Source of the DNA: Bacteroides sp. | GTDB lineage: Bacteria > Bacteroidota > Bacteroidia > Bacteroidales > Bacteroidaceae | Reading direction: 5' to 3' | Length of the DNA: 12,112 nucleotides | Assembly: GCA_019417975.1 (NCBI GenBank) | Contig: DYCT01000031.1 | Span: 1 to 12,112, forward strand | Shown here: piece by piece, positions 1-6,529 of the stretch | Layout: every line of letters begins with the position of its first letter | Position numbering within the stretch: the first letter of the stretch is position 1 | Made by a program: the position numbers and the translations under genes | The notes under the pieces: model-generated | What the model saw: only the letters and a program-made list of their open reading frames with translations | Database searches by the model: none | What the model was told of the DNA's origin: nothing

Positions 1-33
1 ATTTTACATAATTAATTAATCAGTTATACTAGT

Positions 34-1971
34 ATGAAAAAACACTCTACTTTACTAACCGCACTACTTCTTCTGGTTGCTACCGTAGCAAAACCTGCCA
101 CTGAAGTTTACAGAGGTGCAGATAAAGAGTGCACCACAATGAGAATCGGATATTCCGATGGAAACATGGCACTCAACTTAGGCCTTGGAGGAATGGCTAT
201 TATTATACAAGGTGCCATTCAGTTCCCTGCCGAATACATGCAAAAACTGAAAGGAAATAAAATTACAAAGTTGCGTTTGGCAATTGGTGATAATCTTTCC
301 GAACAAGACAACTATGTATTCATCACAAACAACCTCAATGCCGGAACATTCAACTACAAACAAAAAGTAGATAAGCTGGAACTGGGTTGGAATGAAATCA
401 CACTCGACCAGCCTTTCGACATCACCGGAGAAGAAGTCTACGTCGGATTCAGATACTATAGTAGCGGTACTCCGCTATCTTTCGATGGACATAAAGCCAA
501 CTCTATGGGCAACTGGATACGTCTGTTGCAAAAAGAAGACCAAGCCGACATCGCTTGGAATCACCAAAGCGGAGGTTGCCACAACCTGCAAGCTGTCATT
601 GAAGGAAACAGCCTGCCTCAGAACGATGCATGCATCGAAGAGGTGGTAGTACAATCATACGCACAAACCGGAGGCAAGACTCCGATTCGCCTGGTGATAC
701 GCAACATGGCTGCTGCCGAGATCAACAGCATGGAGGTGACTAGCACCATCGAGGGCAAAGACCCGATTATACACAACGTGAGCGGTCTTAAAATCGGTAG
801 TAACGAAGTTGCCTTGGTTGAGGTGGGCGACATCACTTTCGCCAAAAACGGTATCTACGACTTGGATATCCAAATCAGCAAGGTAAACGAGATGGACGAT
901 GAGTATCCTGCCGACAACAATGGTGTCGTAAAGAACGTCATTGCCAAGAAAGATTACACACACCGCACAGTATTGCTGGAACACTTTTCTACCATGAACT
1001 GCACGAACTGCCCGAGTGCACATAAGACCATCGAAGATGCTTTTATGTATCGCAAAGACGTGGTACATGTAGTTCACCATGCCGGTATGTATACAGACCC
1101 ATTGACATTGCCCGACAGCGAGAAATATTTCTTCTTCTACCAAGATGCTACAGGAAAAGGCAGTATCTATGCCCCAGCCGGTATGCTGGACCGTACCAAT
1201 ATGGCAGCTTATGGTGCTACCGACAATGAAGTCAGCACACCGGGTCCGGTATTCTTCCCACAGCGTGATACATTCACCAAGCTGTTAGACCAAAGACTCT
1301 CAACGCAAGCACTTGTTACAATAGGCATCGAGTCGGAATACGACCCTGCTTCACGCCAACTGAGCGTAACCGTAGCCGGTGAAGTTCCTTCGGGCGATGT
1401 TGCCAAACTAAAAGGCAACGACATCCGCTTAAACATTGTCCTCACCGAAGACAGCATCCAATGCAAGGACTATCCGCAGGCCGGTGCAAGCGATGGAGTG
1501 AATTTCTATCACAACAACACCGTCCGTAAAATGATGACCGATGTTTGGGGAGATGAAATAGGTTTCGACAACGCTGCTTACCGTTCTAAGACCTATACAT
1601 TCACCGTACCCGGAGAGTGGGTAGACAAACAAATGCGCATTGTGGCATTCTTGTCAAACTTGGATAAAACCAACTCCAGCAACAGCCAGGTGTACAACGC
1701 TACAGAAACAACTCTTATCAACAATGCTGCAAGCAGCATCTCTACAGTTGCCTCTGCCAATGAAACAGTGAACGTATATGCCACTACCGACGAACTCTTT
1801 GTGAAAGGTGACTACCGCAAGGCTTACATCTACAACACATCCGGTCAGTTGGTTAAAGCCATTGCACAGGCACAGGATATTATCAACATCAGCACATTGC
1901 CACAAGGCGTTTTCTTCATCGCAATGGAAACAGAAGGCGGTATGCAAACCTGCAAATTCGTAAAGCAGTAA
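34..1971 (+). CDS. Omp28-like exported protein with thioredoxin-like CxxC and C-terminal sorting domain
   Basis: Probably an exported, surface-attached or secreted protein. Residues 1-22 form a signal peptide: two lysines, a leucine-rich core, then an Ala-rich end. Residues about 35-192 form a beta-rich domain containing the segment EEVYVGFRYYSSG, a pattern common in Bacteroidota surface proteins. Residues about 200-305 look like an Ig/CARDB-type beta domain. From about residue 308 the segment TVLLEHFSTMNCTNCPSAH is typical of the Omp28 family, with a thioredoxin-like CxxC at C323 and C326; the Omp28 region continues to about 565, including YHNNTVRKM. Residues 579-645 resemble the T9SS type A sorting domain (AYIYNTSGQLV, then LPQGVFFIAM, ending KFVKQ). 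Omp28 is a known Porphyromonas outer-membrane protein; a redox role for the CxxC is inference. The start is the only ATG in front of the signal peptide. The next gene follows 35 bases later on the same strand and has the same kind of C-terminus, so the two are probably co-transcribed. No promoter is visible in the 33 upstream bases. Confidence 0.85.
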   Translation: MKKHSTLLTALLLLVATVAKPATEVYRGADKECTTMRIGYSDGNMALNLGLGGMAIIIQGAIQFPAEYMQKLKGNKITKLRLAIGDNLSEQDNYVFITNNLNAGTFNYKQKVDKLELGWNEITLDQPFDITGEEVYVGFRYYSSGTPLSFDGHKANSMGNWIRLLQKEDQADIAWNHQSGGCHNLQAVIEGNSLPQNDACIEEVVVQSYAQTGGKTPIRLVIRNMAAAEINSMEVTSTIEGKDPIIHNVSGLKIGSNEVALVEVGDITFAKNGIYDLDIQISKVNEMDDEYPADNNGVVKNVIAKKDYTHRTVLLEHFSTMNCTNCPSAHKTIEDAFMYRKDVVHVVHHAGMYTDPLTLPDSEKYFFFYQDATGKGSIYAPAGMLDRTNMAAYGATDNEVSTPGPVFFPQRDTFTKLLDQRLSTQALVTIGIESEYDPASRQLSVTVAGEVPSGDVAKLKGNDIRLNIVLTEDSIQCKDYPQAGASDGVNFYHNNTVRKMMTDVWGDEIGFDNAAYRSKTYTFTVPGEWVDKQMRIVAFLSNLDKTNSSNSQVYNATETTLINNAASSISTVASANETVNVYATTDELFVKGDYRKAYIYNTSGQLVKAIAQAQDIINISTLPQGVFFIAMETEGGMQTCKFVKQ

Positions 1972-2006
1972 ACAATTATATATAACAATCTTAAAAACAA
2001 CTGATT

Positions 2007-5000
2007 ATGAAACACTTGAATTACTTGTTCATTGTCCTGTTGCTTTCATTGGTAAGCATGCCAATGTATGCAGTGATGGAAAATGTAGAAGATCATTTCT
2101 TCTGTGGCTTCGACAGCCAAGAAGAATTTGACCAGTGGACTATTGTCGACCTGAATGGTACATCCGGCAGTAACAGTAAATTTTATTGGGATGCAGAAAC
2201 TGGAGCTGCTCACATCGGCACTTCTTGGAGTAAAGGTACAGACGACTGGATTTTCACTCCGGCTATCACTTTGAGCGGTACAAAGAAATATGCCCTCAAA
2301 GTAAACTTCTACAGCTACGAAGACCAGATTAAATTCACCATGGGTAGTGCACCTACCGTAGAAGCTCAGACCACCATCTTGGCAGAAGACTATGTTTACG
2401 ATGGCCATCGCTATCTGTTGCTTGCTTTGCCGGAAAACACTCCTGCAGGTACTTACTATTTCGGTGCCCACACTTCATCTCCGGGTGAATGGAAAGGTGA
2501 TTTCAGCATCTACAGCTTTGAGTTGACCGAAAACAAAGCCTACAATCTGGAAGTAACCGTCAAGAACAAAGCTACACAGGAATTAATGAAGAATGTGGAA
2601 GTTACCCTCAAAGGTACGGAAGGTACTTTCTACGAAGACATGTGGTACAGAGGCACCGGTGGTGACACTTATGTTTATGAAAACCTGAATGCAGGAAAAT
2701 ACACCGTTACTGCTGAACTCAAGAACTTCAAATCTATCGAAAACCAGGAAGTAACTGTCGGCGAAGGCGAAAACACCTTGTCTCTGGAAATGGAAGCAAT
2801 TCCTGTTTCTACCGTTACCGGTAAAGTGGTAGACGAAGAAGGTGCCCCAATCTCAGGAGCTGCAATCAGCTTGGTATGCGCCAAAGAATTCAAAGGCGAG
2901 ACCAATAACGAAGGTGTATTTACTATCGCAGATGTCCATCAGTCTGAAACTGCGTCTTACTTGTTGACCATCAAGAAAGAAAACAAGTTCTCGTACAAAG
3001 CAGAAGTAAAGGTTAACAGCGAGACTACCGACCTTCAGACCATTACACTGAAAGACTATATCGGTACTCCGATTAACCTTAGCACAGACATGACCGAAAA
3101 AGGAATGTTCCTCTCTTGGATGATGCCTCTCGGTGAAAAAGATTTTGCAAACGACAACGGTGAATATGCCGGACGTTACCAAATGAACAACAAAGGTGGA
3201 TATTCATCTGTAGGTGTCAGCTTCAAAGAACCTATGACTCTTAGTAGCATGAGCTGGTTGGTTGCCGATATTGAAGACAATTTGATAGACGTATATGTAT
3301 ATGCTTACCGGAAAGACGGTTCTGTAGCAGAAACTCCTGTTTACGAAAAGAAACAGGTTTCAACTATCAATTACAGTTCTGAAGACGGTTTGATTTGGAA
3401 CAACCACATCTTCCCAGAAACAATCCTGGCTCCTTACGGATGTATCGTAGCTATCGGACATGCCGAAAGTGTCACTGTATGCTCTGACTACCAACGCAAT
3501 TCTTGGAATTCAATGATATCAGTTGGAAAAGGTTGGGGTAGCGCCGATATCAGCGTAAGCAACTTCATGATTCGTGCCAACGGTGAAACATTGAGCAACG
3601 ACCTCAGCAAGAAAGTAGGTATGCGTATGGCTTCTACTTACAGCGAACCGGTTGTTAGAAAAGCAGGAAGCCAAGACTTCACATTTACAGTATGGAGACT
3701 TGCCGGACAAGACAAAGAAAACCAGGAAGCTTGGAAAGAATTAGGTAAAGACCTCAGCAACCTGTATTTGATTGATACAGAATACAACAGCCTGCCGGCA
3801 GGTGATTACTTCTATGCAGTTCAGTCAAACTATGCAAGCGGCAAACAGTCGTCTGTTACATTCTCTGACTTGGTAGAACATGAACAGTATACCACAATTA
3901 CTGTCAATCTCTATGCCAACACTGCTATCAACTTCGATAAGGGTACTACAGTTACACTGCTTAACCTGAACGATGAAAGATATAACTATACAGCTACTTC
4001 ACAAGGCGGTGCTGTTGTATTCGAAAACGTTCACAAGGGCAAATACATTATCAAAGCTTCAAAAGAAGGATTCCAGGATATACAGACTAACGAACAGGCA
4101 TTTGATAGCGACAATGCTTACAAAATCAACCTTGACCTTGTATTGCAACCGATTGCTCCGTTCAACTTGACAGCAGAACAAGCTGAAGAATCAACCGATG
4201 TAACATTGAACTGGAACAAGACCGTAAGCTTCTTCGACGATTTCGAAGACATGGAAGACTTCTCTTTGAACCCTGCTGGTAACTTAGGATGGACTTATGC
4301 TGACGTGGATGGTCAAACTACATTCGGTATAAAATTGTGTCAGAATACTCCGTATCCTAACATGCACGAACCGATGGCATTCATGGCCTTCAACCCATCT
4401 GCTACTACTCCTAACCTTGTAGAATACATCAAGCCTTACAGTGGCAACAAGGTGCTGGTCAGCGCATCAGCCGAAGTTGGTGCAAGCGACGACTACATGT
4501 TCTCACAGGAATTGAACTTCGACAGAGACTTTACACTGAGCTTCTACGCTTGCTCTGGTTTCTATGCAATATATGGCAATGAAGAATTCATGGTAGGTTA
4601 CACTACAGGCGAAGCTAAACCGGAAAACGTAATCTGGCTTACTGAAGGTACTGAAAAAGCAAGTGCTCTTTGGACTAAATACACTTACACAATGCCTAAG
4701 GATGCACGCCACACTGTAATCCGCTGCGTGTCTAACCAATGCATGTTCTTCATGGTTGATGATGTATTCATCGGCGAAAACGAACCGGAAATCTTCACTA
4801 TCGCTACTTACAAAGTAGTATTGGATGGCGAAAATGTTGGTACAACAACTGAAAAGAACATTACTCTGACTAACCTCGACGAAGGCAAGCACATCGCTAA
4901 AGTACAGAGCGCTTTCACTATGGGTGATATGAGCAAACAATACTCAGACTTTACTGAACTTGTATTCGATGTAAAAGAACCGGTAGGCATCAATCAGAAA

Positions 5001-5216
5001 GCTATCGAAGTGCTTTATACTTACAATGCTGAAACAGGCGTGATAACATTGGGTAACCAGGCAGAAAAAGTTGAATTGTACAACGTACAAGGCAAACTTT
5101 GCGCAAGCTGCGTAGCCGGTGAAACAATCGACACCAATGCATTCCAGGCCGGAGTTTACGTATTGAGAATCCAAGCAGCCGGAGAAACTTCATTCGGAAA
5201 GATTCTTGTAAAGTAA
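2007..5216 (+). CDS. Large multidomain exported adhesin-like protein with C-terminal sorting domain
   Basis: Probably a cell-surface protein of adhesin type with no visible catalytic domain. Residues 1-22 are a signal peptide ending Met-Tyr-Ala. Residues about 25-175 resemble the cleaved-adhesin/choice-of-anchor-J domain of gingipains (CGFDSQEEFDQW, then DDWIFTPAITL). Two carboxypeptidase-regulatory-like or PEGA-like beta domains follow at about 179-262 and 267-350 (VTGKVVDEEGAPISGAAISL). Next come a short Fn3-like piece at about 355-376, a beta module at about 395-525, a further Fn3-like stretch, and a third regulatory-like domain at about 631-713. A second cleaved-adhesin-like domain spans about 740-930 (FFDDFEDMEDF). 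An Fn3-like tail leads to a T9SS type A-like sorting domain at about 995-1069 (VELYNVQGKL, FQAGVYVLRI, ending KILVK). It lies 35 bases behind an Omp28-like gene with the same kind of tail and is followed by a strong terminator, so it is probably the last gene of that unit. The ligand is unknown. Domain borders are by eye. Confidence 0.85.
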   Translation: MKHLNYLFIVLLLSLVSMPMYAVMENVEDHFFCGFDSQEEFDQWTIVDLNGTSGSNSKFYWDAETGAAHIGTSWSKGTDDWIFTPAITLSGTKKYALKVNFYSYEDQIKFTMGSAPTVEAQTTILAEDYVYDGHRYLLLALPENTPAGTYYFGAHTSSPGEWKGDFSIYSFELTENKAYNLEVTVKNKATQELMKNVEVTLKGTEGTFYEDMWYRGTGGDTYVYENLNAGKYTVTAELKNFKSIENQEVTVGEGENTLSLEMEAIPVSTVTGKVVDEEGAPISGAAISLVCAKEFKGETNNEGVFTIADVHQSETASYLLTIKKENKFSYKAEVKVNSETTDLQTITLKDYIGTPINLSTDMTEKGMFLSWMMPLGEKDFANDNGEYAGRYQMNNKGGYSSVGVSFKEPMTLSSMSWLVADIEDNLIDVYVYAYRKDGSVAETPVYEKKQVSTINYSSEDGLIWNNHIFPETILAPYGCIVAIGHAESVTVCSDYQRNSWNSMISVGKGWGSADISVSNFMIRANGETLSNDLSKKVGMRMASTYSEPVVRKAGSQDFTFTVWRLAGQDKENQEAWKELGKDLSNLYLIDTEYNSLPAGDYFYAVQSNYASGKQSSVTFSDLVEHEQYTTITVNLYANTAINFDKGTTVTLLNLNDERYNYTATSQGGAVVFENVHKGKYIIKASKEGFQDIQTNEQAFDSDNAYKINLDLVLQPIAPFNLTAEQAEESTDVTLNWNKTVSFFDDFEDMEDFSLNPAGNLGWTYADVDGQTTFGIKLCQNTPYPNMHEPMAFMAFNPSATTPNLVEYIKPYSGNKVLVSASAEVGASDDYMFSQELNFDRDFTLSFYACSGFYAIYGNEEFMVGYTTGEAKPENVIWLTEGTEKASALWTKYTYTMPKDARHTVIRCVSNQCMFFMVDDVFIGENEPEIFTIATYKVVLDGENVGTTTEKNITLTNLDEGKHIAKVQSAFTMGDMSKQYSDFTELVFDVKEPVGINQKAIEVLYTYNAETGVITLGNQAEKVELYNVQGKLCASCVAGETIDTNAFQAGVYVLRIQAAGETSFGKILVK

Positions 5217-5244
5217 TTCTCTCATAACCTAAACATAATCTTAG

Positions 5245-5289
5245 AAAGAGCCGCTCAGGGAGCAAAATCCCGAGCGGCTCTTTTTTTTG
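5245..5289 (+). terminator. Strong intrinsic terminator after the two exported-protein genes
   Basis: Stem arm AGAGCCGCTC (5247-5256) pairs with GAGCGGCTCT (5272-5281). The stem extends inward by GGG (5258-5260) with CCC (5269-5271) after one bulged A, leaving an 8-base loop. A run of eight or nine T follows directly. It starts about 30 bases after the stop of the 1069-aa gene, so it should end transcription of the tandem exported-protein genes. Confidence 0.93.
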
Positions 5290-5473
5290 TCTTTTCCAAA
5301 CGTAAATCTATGCTGATGGCTACTCCCACAAAACGCTGAAAGAAATTCTTGTTGATATACCCTTTGTCGCCTACAAGCTTCCCATCTATAAATTTCACAC
5401 GTGATTTGTATTCAAGAGGTTTAGTCCTTTGTGTCTTAGCACAAAAAAGCACACGATTTCCACCAGTCATCAA
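5290..5473 (-). pseudogene. Remnant of an IS982-like transposase
   Basis: A minus-strand open stretch of about 60 codons reads like the middle of an IS982-family DDE transposase. It contains KPLEYKSRVKFIDGKLVGDKGYIN followed by KNFFQRF, matching the family pattern of a 'PLxxKxFvxxiyGKLvgDKGYIs' block. The Asp of GDKGYI (5366-5371 region) is probably the second catalytic acid. The amino-terminal half, the first catalytic Asp and the C-terminal Glu region are absent. An in-frame stop (TAG) lies just upstream on the minus strand, and the open stretch runs out into the neighbouring terminator. No intact element ends or target-site duplication were recognised. It is read as a decayed insertion sequence and not a working gene. 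The family assignment is from memory of the family pattern. Confidence 0.7.
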
Positions 5474-5519
5474 TCCTATAGGTCGCTATAATTCGTCGAA
5501 TTCACGCCATCTTAAGACA

Positions 5520-5551
5520 AACCGCAAAGTATCTTAAGATACTTTGCGGTT
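5520..5551. repeat. Perfect 32-base palindrome, possible terminator of the minus-strand lipoprotein gene
   Basis: The half AACCGCAAAGTATCTT is followed immediately by its exact reverse complement, with no mismatches. As RNA it would form a stem of about 14 pairs closed by a tight TTAA loop. Read on the minus strand it begins 39 bases after the lipoprotein stop codon and is followed by TTTGTCTT, a weak U-rich tail, so a terminator role is plausible. It also lies close to a decayed transposase, so it could be a leftover of a mobile element. The sequence does not decide between these. Confidence 0.75.
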
Positions 5552-5589
5552 GAACCTATAGTTACTTTTAAAGGGGGCTATAGGGGAGG

Positions 5590-6429
5590 TTATTCTACTT
5601 CTGTATGGGTAGCTTCCCGCTCTTGAATTTTCCGCGACACGAAATCGATTTTCAGCTTCGCTTCATGGATTTGTTTGCGTATCTCTTCACGGGCTCCCAA
5701 TATCTGAGCCAACGCATACACTTCGGCAATGGCCTTACGGTCGGCAGCCGAAACCGTCGAACGATAAGTGCGCTCGCCCACATATTCCAGCGTAATGTTC
5801 CGGTCTTTGTTCAGCGCGATAAACCCAATGACATCGCCATCCTCGCCAAACTTATAATCCGCTTTCTCTATCTTGACGCCCAAATCGGTTGTTTCATACA
5901 CATCTTTCGATGCCGGTGTCTCTGCAAAACTACCGTCTGCCACTTTCACCTTCACAGCATAATGGTGGATGTTTCGTGCTCCACAATAGATAGAGGTCAG
6001 CGTCATCTGTCCGTTCTCGTCGACCTGCGCCCGCAAGAATGTGCGATTGACGTTTTTCTCGACTGTCTGCGTCGGATAGAAAAAGTTTCCGACTTCTTGA
6101 TACGCCGTATCTTTCTCCAAGACATAGTTTGCCCGGATAGCTTCAAATTCCTTTTGCTTCACCTGGAGCATACTGTCGAGAAACACCAATCCCTGCTGCT
6201 GCTCTTTCAACTCTACCTGCTGCATCAATCCGATTCCGGCATCGCGCACCTTGAAAGCCTTAGGATAAAGAATCTTTATACTGTCTATCTGCAACTTAGC
6301 TTCATTATACCTCCCCTGTTCGTAAGCCGAGCGAGCCTGGTCGAGATAAGCCTGCGCCCGCTGTTCATCTGCATTGCCACAAGCCGTCAGACACAGAGCG
6401 GACAAGGCTAAAAATCCAAATTTCTTCAT
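5590..6429 (-). CDS. Putative lipoprotein with a TPR-like N-terminal region, function unknown
   Basis: Encodes 279 residues from the chosen start. Residues 1-16 are a lipoprotein signal peptide (MKKFGFLALSALCLTAC), with lipobox LTAC and lipidation cysteine C17. The mature protein begins CGNADEQ; acidic residues just after the cysteine resemble, loosely, the surface-export signal of Bacteroidota lipoproteins. Residues about 22-65 (RAQAYLDQARSAYEQGRYNEAKLQI) look like one TPR helical hairpin. Residues about 70-105 are probably coiled coil, followed by a beta-rich middle (about 120-225) and a charged helical C-terminus (about 232-279). I recognise no catalytic motif or named family. An in-frame ATG 45 bases upstream (6474) is rejected as the start: it would put the signal peptide 15 residues in, and it lies upstream of a likely promoter box at 6453-6460. 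The gene is transcribed divergently from the tRNA nucleotidyltransferase gene. Confidence 0.85.
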   Translation of the reverse strand: MKKFGFLALSALCLTACGNADEQRAQAYLDQARSAYEQGRYNEAKLQIDSIKILYPKAFKVRDAGIGLMQQVELKEQQQGLVFLDSMLQVKQKEFEAIRANYVLEKDTAYQEVGNFFYPTQTVEKNVNRTFLRAQVDENGQMTLTSIYCGARNIHHYAVKVKVADGSFAETPASKDVYETTDLGVKIEKADYKFGEDGDVIGFIALNKDRNITLEYVGERTYRSTVSAADRKAIAEVYALAQILGAREEIRKQIHEAKLKIDFVSRKIQEREATHTEVE

Positions 6430-6452
6430 ATTACAACTTTTATTGATGATTA

Positions 6453-6460
6453 CAAAAATA
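6453..6460 (-). promoter_or_regulatory. Candidate -7 box (TAnnTTTG) for the lipoprotein gene
   Basis: Read on the minus strand this is TATTTTTG, an exact match to the Bacteroidota -7 consensus TAnnTTTG. It lies about 23 bases upstream of the chosen ATG at 6429. No TTTG is present at the expected -33 distance (around 6480), so only half of the consensus promoter is seen. Confidence 0.65.
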
Positions 6461-6502
6461 CAATTTAATCGCATACCCTACGCCCAACTCACCGAATTAT
6501 TG

Positions 6503-6510
6503 TATTTTTG
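6503..6510 (+). promoter_or_regulatory. Candidate -7 box (TAnnTTTG) for the tRNA nucleotidyltransferase gene
   Basis: TATTTTTG matches the Bacteroidota -7 consensus TAnnTTTG and ends 19 bases before the ATG at 6530. Transcription would begin near 6516, giving an untranslated leader of only about 12-15 bases. The -33 position (around 6478-6483) has no TTTG. Confidence 0.65.
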
Positions 6511-6513
6511 CAC

Positions 6514-6527
6514 CTCAATCGATTGAG
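6514..6527. promoter_or_regulatory. 14-base perfect palindrome at the predicted transcription start
   Basis: CTCAATCGATTGAG is its own reverse complement. It begins 3 bases after the rightward -7 box and ends 2 bases before the start codon at 6530, so it covers the predicted transcription start and nearly the whole leader. That position would suit a repressor operator, but no regulator is encoded nearby and no second copy was noticed, so the role is inference. Confidence 0.45.
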
Positions 6528-6529
6528 CA

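Noticed and set aside
655..1143. 162-codon open frame on the minus strand inside the Omp28-like gene
   Set aside because: The composition is atypical, there is no promoter or motif, and the + strand frame carries a recognisable domain architecture through the same bases.
5217..5589. CRISPR array, tRNA or riboswitch in the largest intergenic region
   Set aside because: There are no regularly spaced repeats, no cloverleaf and no known aptamer pattern. The region is explained by a terminator, an IS fragment and one palindrome.
5605..6411. 268-codon open frame on the + strand opposite the lipoprotein gene
   Set aside because: The translation is rich in Cys, His, Phe and Leu with no domain pattern, whereas the minus strand gives a clear lipoprotein signal peptide and normal composition. 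It is a shadow frame.
6474..6474. Upstream in-frame ATG as start of the lipoprotein gene
   Set aside because: It would place the lipoprotein signal peptide 15 residues inside the protein and lies upstream of the likely -7 box at 6453-6460.
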